In this document: positions 1-12,478 of the stretch, one piece after another
How positions within the stretch are numbered: position 1 is the stretch's first letter
Layout of the letters: each line of letters opens with the position of its first letter
Source: Sipunculus nudus
Taxonomy: Eukaryota; Annelida; Sipuncula; Golfingiida; Sipunculidae
DNA: 64,000 nucleotides
Reading direction: 5' to 3'
NCBI GenBank assembly: GCA_026874595.1
Contig: CM049316.1
Coordinates: 9,910,839 to 9,974,838 of the forward strand
The notes under the pieces: generated by a model
What the model saw: only the letters and a program-made list of their open reading frames with translations
The model's database searches: none
What the model was told of the DNA's origin: nothing
Position numbers and translations under genes: made by a program

Positions 1-322
1 ATAAGATCCATACTGATATGGTCCCATGGTGTGAAATAAGTGTATTAGTTTACATGTATTAACCACAAGTTATATCGACTACTTGTTTTTTCCTAGCCAG
101 TGCATATTTTACCTAAAATCAAGAAGGCTTAATAAAAAAATCATTTTTATCGTATTTTTACGTTCATTATCATTCAATGGACAGTGCCCCTATAAACCAT
201 AACCTATCTTTTTTAAAAAAAAGTTTTAAAATGTTGAATCACGATAGATCAGAAATGGGCTACATAAATCCTAAGCCATTAGCTTTGTATATTTACACGT
301 GCAAGCTATTTACAATGTTATA

Positions 323-2222
323 GTCAGGGGGCCAAGGCAAGTAATTTTGAAAAAAATGGCCCGGGCTGATATAAAATTTTCACTTTATTTTTCGTAGAGG
401 TAGACATCTTGGGAATCAGAAAACCAATGTTGGCAATCAAGACACTCTTGCACAACATTGCAAAGAGCATTTTTTGTACGAGCTATATACCTTTTTGGTG
501 TGATTAGCCCAATTTGGCTCTCTAAGCCCCAAATGGACTAAATCAGCAAGTAATATCTTAACATGTAGGTATTTATATGCACAAAAATAATAAGACACAC
601 AAAGTTGATTTAAAAAATTCCTTCATTCGAATATGTGAAAATTATGGCTTACAAGAACCAAAATACTACCAAATTTCTTTTGAGCAATCTCACATAAATG
701 AACACAGTTTCTGTATGCGTTTATACAAAGACCTTGTTAAAGCATTAAAATTTTATATGATTATTCCTCTTTCTTTTAGTAACATGCATTAGTGGCCAAG
801 GTATAAGACAGATATGTAGCAATGCCTTTTGTACCCCTACCTCCTTATTCATGAAAATGATCACTCAAACAGGAAACAACAGACAACTTTACTTAAAAAT
901 ATACTCATACAAAACATCTTACATTTGTAAGCATAAAAATTACAAACCAACAAATCAGAATCACTCTCCCAAGATCAGTTTTCCTTCTAGGTTCTGAACG
1001 GAGATGTGCTAAAATCATCCATTGAATGAAAAATAAATAGAACGTGGTTCGTGTTTAAACTGTTTATAATGTCTCTTACATGACTTCACCTGAACTAAAG
1101 AAGTAAGAGTTATTCTGTTTCAAGAATATTCTTTATGCGCCCTTTCCCCTTATTTAGAAGGTAGCCAACAAAACAGGAAATCAGTATTGACACCATACAA
1201 AGTTGAAGCCCTACATATATCTAAGCAAAAATAAAACCAGAAAATCACAAGTACAATTTTACATAAAAAAGAATTCAGGTAGCAAAGTAAACGTATTCAG
1301 CCATAACAATGTTCATCTCCATTGCCATTTATAAATGTCTGTTGTTAATGAAACATGCTGTTCAGAAAGGACACTTATCATGTTTCATCATTTTACCAAA
1401 CTCTGTTGGTGAGTGCAGATCTGGATGACTTCGCTGTGCCCTTTTGTAAAGTGTTATAGATATATAGTTGGCACAAAGCCCTGAGTACATGAAATCTGAA
1501 CGCATCCTCTGTGGGAGGTAATGCTCTGAGGTATGGCTTTGTCAAAGCATACATGTGTTGTCTGAGACTGTCGAGAGAATCAAAACCACTTTGTCTGCAT
1601 CTGTGCTTAGTGTATTTGTGCTTCTGTAGAGGTTATCTTGAGTATTACCAGTAAAGGCGCTTACGTGCTGAAAATTACATTTATTACATTCAATCATATT
1701 TGAAGCAAAATTGAAGAAAACATGAAGATTTCAGTGAGAATAGACATGAATTTGATAGAAAATCCCATGGCCATTGTATAATAATCTAAATTCAAATCTA
1801 AGCTGAAACAAATGTACGTATATAGAAACAAATTCTAGAATTTTGGAAAATTTGAGGGGTGGGGGTAAGTTATAGGGCTCACAATCACTAACATATAAGC
1901 CATGTCGTAAAAATTCTTACAGCTGTCAAAGCCCTAGTTCTTAGCCAATCAATGGTACCATATTTTTGAAAATATATACAAGCAAGTAGCATCTATGAAT
2001 TAAAAACGGACCAGAAGCAGGTAGCAAAAAAGTCATAAAATTACTCAACCTTCCGAAACAAAAGCAATACTAAAAGTACTTTTGCAAGAGTATTGAGACT
2101 GCCAACATTACTTTCCAATATCTAGGGTGGATCTTCTAAACATGTAAGGGGTGTAAAATTTTATATCTGAGACTGTAAGGTACACCCCTATTTTTGTACA
2201 GTACAGAGTTTGGCCCCCTGAC
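323..2222. mobile_element. 1.9 kb DNA element with long terminal inverted repeats, no transposase
   Basis: The two ends are inverted copies. GTCAGGGGGCCAA at 323 is matched by TTGGCCCCCTGAC ending at 2222, and each end is flanked by TA (321-322 and 2223-2224), as expected of a TA target duplication. The similarity continues inward for about 150 bases: GATATAAAATTTT near 369 and AATGTTGGCA near 426 both recur in inverted orientation near 2150 and 2100. TIR identity is roughly 70 percent by eye, so the element is old. The interior is AT-rich and its longest open frame (577-792, 71 codons) resembles no transposase I know. I infer a non-autonomous cut-and-paste element. The superfamily is unknown, though TA flanks allow a Tc1/mariner relative. 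Confidence 0.6.
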
Positions 2223-5200
2223 TATTAGGGTATATTCAATAGAATGTCGCGGTGAATGAACAAAAACAATTTCGGGAATCTGAGGGACATGAGGCATAAA
2301 CAGGGGCGTCAATATAGGGGGGATGGGGGTATATATACGATATACGATGGACAGAAAACATGAACACTTACCTGTATATCTATTGACAGATATAAGTACA
2401 CATGCCTATTAGTCTGGTTTATTTTAAGTAACAACATAATTGTTGGACGTCGGACCTTTTTAAAAACATAACACTAAAATCTCACTAATCGGCGTCTATT
2501 TTACCAGAAGGATATTCAGTGATTCCGTTGGATGTATATTTAGTAGTGTAGTTATGAAGGAAACACGTTGTAACGTTAGAACTATTGTTCAGGAAAGGAA
2601 ACTATGTGACCTAGTTCTACCAAGGGTTACTTTCCCACACTCCAGAAATAATCTTTTTCACTTCATTAATAGTAGCTCATGTCTGATTAGGGATTTTGTC
2701 ACTAAAGCCGTTTCAGTATTATATGGCCTTACTCGATTCACTTCATTGAGAGATTGAATGGATATGCATACAGTTGCACCCAGGTCAATCAATACAATAT
2801 CTTGCTATCACCAGGCGTGGTCCAGTTAAGCTTGTCTACTCGTATACTGACGCCGCCTTGATAGGGCTACACAGGTAAGCAGAAGAGTTTCTGGTTTGTC
2901 CTGCCCGGTTTCTGGAGAGCAGACAGATAAAGTGCCAAGTCTCACTTCGTGCAGTGATGGATTCTCGTCTTATTCACAAATTGACTTGTCAAAGAATGAC
3001 AAGTCAAATTTGCAGACCTGTCAAAGTCTTTTTTTTTGTTGATCGAACCATGCATATAGTACCACTGCTTACACCATAATATAGATCAATTAAGTGTTTA
3101 AAATATGCAAACTTCTGGACATGAGGCCCAGATGGTTTCACTCAAGTGTTTACTATTTCAAAGGTATGCGCAGACAATTCTGCTTGTTAGCTAGTGATAA
3201 GTGTGTGTATCAAAGTCACTGAAATCACTGAAATGCCAAACAAATGAGCGGTTCTGGGCAATTTGAGCTATTCAAATAAATTTCCCTTTTCTGTCCTGAC
3301 ATGATGAGACGGTTTCTCAACTAACATTATCAAATCAGTGAAAACCTTCATCGGCACAAGGTAGTATTATTAATAATGAAGATAATAACCACACGCATAT
3401 AACTGTAATCTGTCTTTCAAGCTTTATTATTAATATGATACTAATGGGAGCGACTGCGGGGGCGACGTCGTCGCGTCACGTGACCTAAGGTATCAGGGAA
3501 GACGGTAAAACCCACAGTGCCTCGTTTTCTAACCACTTATCACACGGCTCGTCTGTCATCCACGGGTTTCCGCTTCAAATTACAGTCAAATGTGGCTTCC
3601 GATATCGTTCTGATTATTAATTATCGCCCGTTGATGTCCGGTCTGAAGAGATCCATCCCACATAAGTATGCTAATCCATATCCACAAGGACGCCAAATTC
3701 GTTGTCTGTAGCGACGACCGCCCGACAGCTGTTATAGTGGTCACAAACAGACACGCCCTTACTTACTTTCCATTTTCTCTTGAGTGACAAATAAACCTGA
3801 TTTGGACTTTCTGATGTGGGTATTTTTTATTGTTTCCCTCCCTGAGTTGAAGAAATTGAGGGGATGGGGTGGGGGGGGGGGGACTTCAATTGACTCTCGG
3901 ACATACATATATCGTCAAATGGTATTTCCCCGTTTTTCTACTTAGTCTGTGAGTGCAATGCTATATAACACCATTTATTTTAATTGTGTAACATTAATGT
4001 TTTGACACGCGTAAGGAATTTTTTTCCTTATGTGGTCAATCTGGAGGTAAGTAATAACATCAAAAGTACGATATTTGGAACTTCCGCACGTCGTAGATTA
4101 ATTATAATCCAATCCGACGACGACCACCACGTAGTACTCAACAACAAAGTTAGTCACATGACGTATTTTGTACGCTTGAACAGGGTTCGCACACGCGCAC
4201 ACACAATCACGGACGCAAGCCCGCACATACACTTACGATAAGTTGGACCAAGTCTGCTTATGAGCTTTTACTAACATATTATTCATTTGTCGTTATATTG
4301 ATTTCGCATATCAGTATTTATTAGTAGAATTGTGCCCGTCATCTTTAAGTTTCTAATATCTGTCATTCGACTTACGACATGTAGGTTTTAGTGTATAAAT
4401 AAACTGGCGGCATGTACACGCTTTCGGAATGTTTTCTGGCAGGGGGTTGATTAGGATATAGAAATGCATCAGAAAGGATCTCCGAAGATAAGTTGGTTGG
4501 GTGACGAAGGTCCCGTAGCTAAAAAGAAGAACCTGGAATAACGCGCTCAAGTGACAATGCCCATCATCCTGAAGTTTCATGGGATTACACCCACATCACA
4601 AAATTGTTCATGCAGACTGATATTCAAATCACTGTATTATTATTGGCCTTATAATAAATACTCAAATGATGAAAATACTGCCGGACCATACTCTTAAGGT
4701 CATACATTAAATTTGTCACGTCACTTTGATGAAAAGGTGGCCTTTAGTGCTTGGGTTGTTGGACCATGAACTAATACGATCTTGAGTCATCTAAGCCTGG
4801 CACCTGGCGCACGGCGAACAAAACAAATTATGTAGGCCTACATACGTGTACCTTCACCGGTCAATATAAAACGCTACGCCAGAGAAGGCTCCAGATCAGT
4901 CTCAGGTTGTTATCTGGACAGTGTTTTGTTACTCTGTCAATTATTACAAATTTGCAAAGAATTTGTAAATAGTTCCTTAATTCTCACAATAAAAGTATTA
5001 GCTAAGATACAAAACCTAATTTTAGGTGTAAATTTGGTTTAGATAAATTTAAATAAAGTAAGTATTTAAAAAATCATCACTATATTAAACGCTCGTTTGG
5101 TTTCTTTATATGATTTCTATAATTAGGTTTTCCTTGTTTGTCTTTGCAAGCATTCCATTGAAAATATATTAGACGTAGTAACGGTGACTTTGTTGACATG

Positions 5201-5505
5201 GAACAAGTACAAAGTCAGGCAGTATTATTGAGACAAAAAGAATACGCTTCAACTCCCCCATGACCTCTCGATTACTCCAGGCTGATTGACTTCGGGGGAA
5301 CTGTCTTTCAATCACTCCCCGGTGATGATATTAGCCCCGTTTCTACAGACGGCCCAATACCCTCTGATCTGAACTTCGTGGTCAAGGAAAATGTCACCAC
5401 TCAAAGTCAATAGGAAACATATTGGATCTGTGATGGTTATGCTGTCATACATGAATGACGAAGAACAAATAAGATAATTACAGAGTTACACAGAGATAGA
5501 GAAGG
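2223..5505. other. Intergenic stretch, no gene seen
   Basis: AT-rich sequence with only short chance open frames. It holds a 12-base G run at 3871-3882, a GC-richer patch around 3440-3720 and a core-promoter-like site near 4865. A GGGGCGTCAATATAGGGGG block near 2301 recurs in similar form near 20822, which points to a dispersed repeat. Confidence 0.5.
4865..4901 (+). promoter_or_regulatory. TATA box plus initiator-like pair
   Basis: TATAAA at 4865-4870 is followed by TCAGTC at 4896-4901. The candidate start A is about 33 bases from the first T of the TATA box, which is the usual metazoan spacing. No obvious coding exon follows within 1 kb, so this may be a promoter for a non-coding or far-spliced transcript, or chance. 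Confidence 0.3.
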
Positions 5506-5580
5506 GGACACACACACACATACACTCACACACACACATATATATATATACAATATATATACATATATAATTATATATAG
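5506..5580. repeat. Compound CA/TA microsatellite
   Basis: Runs of ACAC change into imperfect TATA runs. The array is interrupted and low in complexity. Confidence 0.85.
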
Positions 5581-5768
5581 ATATGACAGAGAGACAGAAA
5601 GAGTTGCAAAGCTCTGTTTACTGAAGTTATCTCTAAATGAGTATTAGATATAGACGAACAAAATGACAAAAAGAGAGACATGGAGACAGACACATAGGCA
5701 GGCAGAGATAGACCGTTTTAAGAATCCAGGACACTAGTAATGCTACAAGGAAGACGCAAATAAGATGT

Positions 5769-5770
<2 letters not shown>

Positions 5771-5824
<54 letters not shown>
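5771..5824. repeat. (GA)n microsatellite
   Basis: About 27 uninterrupted GA units, followed by G-rich sequence to about 5860. Confidence 0.95.
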
Positions 5825-5830
<6 letters not shown>

Positions 5831-6952
5831 GGGGCGGATGTATGAGGGGGGGGGGAGGCGGATGTTAGTAATATTCTAAAGGTTGATGTAGAGAGCTTAT
5901 TGAGAACGATGAATAAGTCTTACAATAAGATAATTCAGATACCAGACGAGTTCGAACTTATAGAAAATAACCCCATGGTAAAATATCGAGAAGCATTAAA
6001 TTTGTAAACTCAATACTGGACGCCGTCCAGGTTTTAATGCTCCAGTTGGTCTGCGGCGATCTGGATCAGACGACACCAGATCAGCTTCCAAACAAGCGGA
6101 TGGGGGATATAAACCAAACTTGATATTACGCTTGGGACGCTAGCAGACGCGCCAGTCGTAAGGTGGTAACAAGAATTTCGGTATTTGAAATACATATGGG
6201 GCATGTATAATGAATAGCTGTCTGATAAAACACTCATCAGTTGTATTCATTCACCATAAAATGTATCAAGTAAATATACAACCCCCAGAAATGTATCAAG
6301 TAAATATACAGCTCTCAGTTGTCGGAGGAATAAAAGATGGAGTGTTTCCTCTGCAGACGTTTGTCATATTTTTGTATCAGTAATTGTCGCTGACCGCTTC
6401 AAGAAATGGGACTGAATTCAGACATATTTTGAATATTCACAAATAAGGAACAATCGATATTCACATGTGAATACCACACAAATAAGTGACATTTGATATA
6501 TATGCAATTATCGAATATCACATGAATTCGATATTCGACCTTCTACTAAGGATTACGGGAAAAGCTATAAACAGGCGCCTTCAAGTTCCCTGAGGACGTC
6601 TTCTCATGTCACGTGACTGGCCTACTAGACACTTCAAAAGTTCAACGCCAGCAACCAAGGATATTTCCATGTGCTGCGCTCTGTGCAATTCCTAAACCGA
6701 CAAGCCTGCAACCGGGCAGTCATGGCCGATCTGCTGGTAGGATGGTCAGTCAGGTTTGATCCCCTTCGGGTGGTTCCTTGGCAAATCCGTTCTCTTATTT
6801 TGCAATAATAGACCATGCAGCCACGTTTGTCTCAATATATCGAAAAATCCAATATCAAATGTCGTTAATTTGATGGACACTTTGCATCAAGTGTTTTTTT
6901 ATTCAGAAGTCTCTTAAGTATTTCTTTGTTTTATTTAATAAACACTGCAGTG

Positions 6953-7094
6953 CAGGGGCGGATCCAGGATTTACGAAAAGGATGGGTCAAACTCGAGAGG
7001 CCTAACGACAAAGCCTAAAAAAGGTCATTAGGTCCGGAAAGAGGGGGGGGGGGGTTCCGGACCCCCCTGAACCCTCCCCCTGGATCCGCCTCTG
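6953..7094. mobile_element. 142-bp MITE-like element, probably hAT type
   Basis: The left end CAGGGGCGGATCCAGG is an inverted copy of the right end CCTGGATCCGCCTCTG. CAGTG lies directly outside both ends (6948-6952 and 7095-7099), a partial target duplication. Internally a 12-base G run (7043-7054) sits between GGTCCGGAAAG and TTCCGGACC. CAG...CTG ends suit a hAT-derived MITE. A clean 8-bp duplication is not visible, so the superfamily is an inference. Confidence 0.6.
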
Positions 7095-7706
7095 CAGTGT
7101 AATAGCCATAGATGGTAAGTCCTCGCCTCATTGTGAATTTTCATGTGAAATTTTCTCGTGATAAGTTGCTGAAAATATCCAGTCACCTGAAATTACTTTT
7201 TCACTTTTACCTTTTAACTTTTAAATGACATTGGTTCCGTTATCGGATGTATGTTGAATATCTCTAGCTTGTGTGATATTGACCTGCGAATAACGCTGAC
7301 TCATGTTAGCAGGGAGGAAAAGGCTGGTTGGCCGGCATTGTCTGTTAGGGCAAGTAATTTTACAAAAGGAGATGATTTTACAACCGTCCTCTTGATAAAA
7401 GCGTTGGGACGTTTTCCTCGGATTTCTCACTAATTTCGTCACTAATTTGTATGATTCATGTATATACCATTTAATACCTTATAGTATATACCATAAACCA
7501 TTTTACCAAATTTTCTTTTCATCGTCAAGGAGACACTGCTGCTCTGAAGTCATGGGGCTTGGTTGTTGGCTCTACGCCAGCGGAGATTAACAAGCCTAAA
7601 GCTAAGTCCCCTCTTATCTTAGCAATAACTGTATTTAGACTTGTGGTCAATTGTTTTGTTCTGTAACAGGCACTACAAACCACAGTAACCATGAATAACT
7701 TGTCAA

Positions 7707-8272
7707 TGACTAGTACCCTCGGTATGTTGGGGACCAGGTTAATGGTTGGTATGTACATTTGGTTTCAGAGACCAAGTCTGAATGAAAGCCTAAGTTCGGT
7801 ATAACCAAGTGAGTGGTTGGTGCCCTCGGTTTGAGGGACCAGGTCAGTGGATGGTACCCTCGGTGTGAGGCGCCAGGCCATAGGTTGGTGCCGTCAGTGT
7901 GAGGGACCAGGCCAGTGGTTGGTGCTCTCGGTGTGAGGGGCCAGACAAATGGTCCGTACCGTCGGTGTAATGGACCAGGCCAGTGGTTAGCGCCGTCGGT
8001 ATGAGGGCCAGGTCAGTGGTTGGTACACTCGGTGTGAGGGACCAGACCAGGTGTCCGTACCGTCAGTGTTATGGACCAGGCCAGTGGTTGGTGCTGTTGG
8101 TGTGAGGGCCAGGTCAGTGGTGGTACACCCGGTGGGAGGGACCAAACTAGTGGTCGGTACCGTCGGTTGGAGGGATCAGGTCTGTGGTTGGTGCTCTCGG
8201 TGTGGGGGGCCATCCCCATTCCCCGGTCAGTGGTTGGTATCCCCATTGGGAGGGACCTGGTAACTAATGGGC
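7707..8272. repeat. 34-bp minisatellite, about 14 copies, with higher-order structure
   Basis: Units resemble TGGTTGGTGCCGTCGGTGTG followed by AGGGACCAGGCCAG and are 33-34 bp long. From 7950 the units fall into sets of three: 7950-8050 and 8051-8150 match each other unit by unit (CCGTACCGTC unit, then CGCCGTCGGT-like unit, then TACACTCGG-like unit), and a third set starts at 8151. The array is GC-rich and produces overlapping open frames on both strands, which I take to be by-products of the repeat. Confidence 0.85.
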
Positions 8273-9289
8273 ACGTTTGAGGTGATTTACCCACGGCTTG
8301 GTGAGCCACATCACTGTGTATGCCAGCTGATAAAGATAAGAGTATCGGAGACTTCGAGAACATCAGGTTATTCATCATCAGTAGTTAATGTACCGAGATT
8401 CAGATCCTCTCATAAGTTCCTGTATAATTCCGGGAGGTTAACGAGCGTGGTTAAACTACCGGATTGATTGATTTCTGCCTGGATGAGAACTGTCCGTCGT
8501 GGGACAAGTTGATGTCTCAAACCAAGCGGCCACTACAAAGACACGGGTCGACCGGGTTCTTGTGAAGTTAACCCTTGAGGGGGCATGTGGTGGAGGCTTG
8601 ACCTACATTTATCCCATACCGTAATGTGTTCACCCGCTGGCGAAAGACATCCTTGTTTGGTGTCTCTCTGCTGGGGATTAAGGGGAAAAGAGGGGATTAC
8701 TTACAGACAGGTCGTGAAGGAAGACCTCCTGAAGTCCTGATGTCAGGAGAGTTGATAGACTGGCCAGTATAATGTTTGTAAAGTCACGCCTCCGTCAACC
8801 GGGAATGAACTAGTCCTAGGTCCCGTCGCCTGTCGCGCTTTCTAAATGAGCAACCAACTTGGATACCTAGGGTTGAACGAACTAAAGATTTTCTTCTCTT
8901 TTATACACCTAAAAATATTCCTCAAATAGTATGTTTTTTTCCAGAATATCAAGGGCAAAATGTTTCATTGGCTAATACAACAACATTAATATCTATTATC
9001 ACTCTGTGTCGTATACTGGTGCTAAACTACATTTTAGTTGTTTCTTTTCAAAACATTTACACATGGTGTCAACGGAAGTGACCTCGATTGCTACAAACTT
9101 GGATACCTATGATTGAACGAACTCAGTTAACACAGGTTATCTCCGTTTACGTTGGCGGCATCTTGTCATATTTTACGACTTACGAGCAACAGAATGCAAC
9201 GAAACTGGTTCCTTATTGTATGGGTAGGGCTCCTGCGAATGGTGTGATTATTTCTTTAAAAATGCTATTGAAAATGAGCATTTAGGCGC
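8273..9289. other. Intergenic stretch, short direct repeat
   Basis: No gene seen. A block of about 30 bases around AACTTGGATACCTA and TTGAACGAACT occurs at about 8858-8883 and again at about 9097-9122, so part of this stretch is duplicated. Confidence 0.45.
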
Positions 9290-10090
9290 ATCTTATATTT
9301 ATTCATTTATTACTCATTATATATATTTAACCAGGAAAGTTTTTTTCAGCATGAGCTGCTTTTATGGGGCCCTGGTCAGGATGCGGTAAGTTGAGTAGAG
9401 TTATATACAAAAATGGAAACTAAAATACATGACTACATATAAAAATAAAATGTTATACATACATGGTTTAAAATCATAATAAATAAATTCATCAGACTCT
9501 ATACACGAATTATTGACTGAATAATATTAAATAAGAAGCTTCATTAAAAAGTCACTAAAATATGTACGTTTGTGATTTTGTGATAATCATATCAGATAAT
9601 GTGATAGCAAAATAGGTAATGACGAAATAGTGACCATTTAAAATGCTATGGCATGTACTGCTTGTATGATATTTTTTAACGGGTAGCTACTATTGTCCGC
9701 TTTTACGTTATGGGTAATGTAATGTAATGTATTCCATCGGATAGGATCATCAAATGTAAAACTTGTTTTGAAGGAATCCATGTTTGGCTTGGATAATGAT
9801 AAATTGAAACCTTGAGAAAAACTAGTATCATATAAACTAACGCGATTGAGAGTATGTGTAATGGAGGAAGGAGCATAACAAGACAAACCTTTAAACACAG
9901 TTAAAGAAACAAATTATTGCTATCTCTGTGGAACACTCATCCAACCCAACATTTAAGACGTAGAGGATATATTGGTATCATAGGTATTAGTAACGATTCG
10001 CGCAGCTTTATTAGTGTTTGGAGTTGTAATAACTTAGGAATTGCAATAATCAATGTGACTCTGAATTAAAATTTATACAGTGTGCTAAAC
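9290..10090 (-). mobile_element. 3' end of a CR1/L2/jockey-like LINE, degraded
   Basis: Reading the minus strand from about 10060 there is a broken frame with landmarks of the C-terminal part of non-LTR reverse transcriptase proteins. These are IQSHIDYCNS, then NKAARIVTNTYDT (about 10010-9970), and then, in the open piece 9898-9638, a SLSKPNMDSFKTSFTF...RWNTL block that matches the usual end of such ORF2 proteins. Downstream on the same strand, near 9390-9300, a CCAGGGCCCC...TTTCCTGGTTAAATA palindromic tail and AATAAATGAATAAATA look like the LINE 3' UTR and tail. In-frame stops show it is dead. The upstream RT core is not recognisable, so it is probably 5' truncated. Confidence 0.6.
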
Positions 10091-12401
10091 TGGAGATATT
10101 CAAGTTTCTGCTTAGTCTGGAAAGAAGACCTAGTTTTCACGCTGTTTTATCGAACACAGGTTGTGTATTTTTTCCACGTTAAGACGATGACGTAGACCAG
10201 CGTTCTTCGCATTGCGTTTATCATATAAAATGCGATTAAAGGACGGCAACCATACGGCAACACTTGGCACATACAAACACCAAATAGGTGATGACACGTC
10301 GCTTTGGCCTTTCAAATCAAGATTAATATCTGTAAGCCCAAATAATTTTTTATTAAGAATATAACAAATAATTATGTTTTTAATTAAATCAAATTAATCA
10401 AATATAAATAATTGTCTGGGCGCCAGTGCTAAACGTTTAATTTTGTTTCCAGTCTAAAGTTGACTTTTTATTGCATCAAAGGTATTGTTGCAATTGATCT
10501 GTGATATAGTAAGATGCATGTTGAGTGTTATGAACATGGCGACGCTTTCTTATTCAATGAACGGTAAAACTCATATTTTGAAAGGTTTGTGAGCGCACTT
10601 GTCATAACTGAAGTGAGGGCTTCCGCAAGTTCACGTCATAAAGTTGAATTCCCCATGCGTTTACCAGATGCATCCATCGCAAAACTCGAGCAGTGTTCAA
10701 TATGTGCGATCAGTGGAGCCGTTGTACGCAGCTGATAATCGCTGCAAGAGATTATAATGTTCAATATTGTTCAGGCGGATACGATGACCGGATGCGTCAA
10801 TCAGGTGCGATAAACGCTGGTATGTGTCACCAGCTTTAAAGGACCCGCGTTGATGACAACACCTTAAAGCTTTATCAATCCAAATATTCCAGATTTTCTC
10901 TAAATCAGTCAAGTGCAATTGGGAGCTTCACATGTATCGACACCATGGCTTTAGCGGCTGAATTGGCAGAACAATTAATTGAAATATCATCAGCATACAT
11001 GGCGCGTTTCTCACAAAGGAACATTGTTAGATCATTCAAATAAAAACATTCGATTTGTTGGTTTTGAACTATATTTGCGGGATACCATGTTTATGCCATA
11101 AATTAATTGCTCATTTTAGTAAGGTTGACAGTATGATCAATGACAGTATGAGCAAGGCTATCGAAGCCCTTTTTACATCGAGAAAGCAAACAGCAGTGAC
11201 ATTCATCGATAATACTCTACGAGGTAAATGAAGCCGAATGATCATAAAGATAAGCAAACTGTTTATCTGAAAACAGATTATTATTTTAAAAAAATGGTTG
11301 AGGTCTTCATTCAACAATGTTCTTTATTTTTTGGCAAATGATCCATACCTTTAATCGGTCGGTAACTATTAATCCGGCGACTCATCTACCGATTTTATCG
11401 GCCGATTCATAGGATAGACCGACTATGTACCGACAGGGGTACATTATCGTGTAGTGTGACATCCCAAGCGACGTGATTTGTTGGTGTCGGCGTGAAAAAT
11501 CGCCGTCGCCAAGAGTCTGGCACTGTCAAAGATAATCGGGCTATTTTATCCAGCGAATAGCGAAATCGTGTATAGTGAGCCAATGTGTGTGACAAATTCG
11601 GACGATTTTTGTTTGTTTCAATTGGGCCAGAGTGAACATTCTGTGATGGTTTATCTGCCGTACACTTTCCATCATTTTAAATTCATTTCCTTTGGACCCG
11701 ACCACTTGCAAGGGGCGTCAGTACAGGCTGGAAAGGGGCGTATATCCCCCACTTATTGACAAGGCGCATGGTCAATGGAACCATGCATTGATAATGAGAA
11801 ATATACACTTTGGTTTTATTCCTTAGTTAACTATGAAATGTTATATATTTATGAGAAATGAGAAAGGATGATAAAGTATAGGCTGATTTACAAAGAACAG
11901 AAGAAAACATATAATTTCCTTTCATTTCTAGAAACAGGAAATCCTGAAAATTCCCGCAAACGGGCACGTAGAATATCACTTTCTAAATATGAATTTGATG
12001 ATTACGTATTCCCCTCACCATATGTGTTATTGCAAGCCTCCTGCCTGGTGAAATGGCCCGCTGGTATCTTATATCCTGATGTTAGTTGTATATATAGAGT
12101 TTTTACCAAATCCAGCGGATGACTGAAGATGTGCGGGGATAACCTAGTAAAATTGATGACGGACGGTTTATTCTCTTCACTCAGTTAGGGCTTATTCATT
12201 ATTCATTAATCAAATAAAAAACTTTGATCGTCACTGGTATATACATTTTGGAATAATATGTGTTGTATAATCACAAGTGGAAACTGGACCGGTTATGTTT
12301 CCGAGATGCTTCGTGTATCACTAAAATCCAGCTATTCGCATACCTTTCGTATAGAAGTTACGTGATGTTTGGCTTACTTTGTTTACATGTTAATGAGCTC
12401 T
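10091..12401. other. Intergenic stretch, no gene seen
   Basis: Only short frames (at most about 85 codons) with no recognisable motif. GC content is somewhat higher near 11400-11600. Nothing else stands out. Confidence 0.45.
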
Positions 12402-12478
12402 CGGTAGTTCCTGTTAGGAGGGGTTCTTATAACGTCTCTGTGCCGGATGGTACAAGCTGTTAGTTAAGCGCACTAATG

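Noticed and set aside
8013-8378. 121-codon minus-strand frame and overlapping plus-strand frames
   Set aside because: They lie in the 34-bp minisatellite and their repetitive peptides follow the repeat; units of 33 and 34 bp do not keep a frame.
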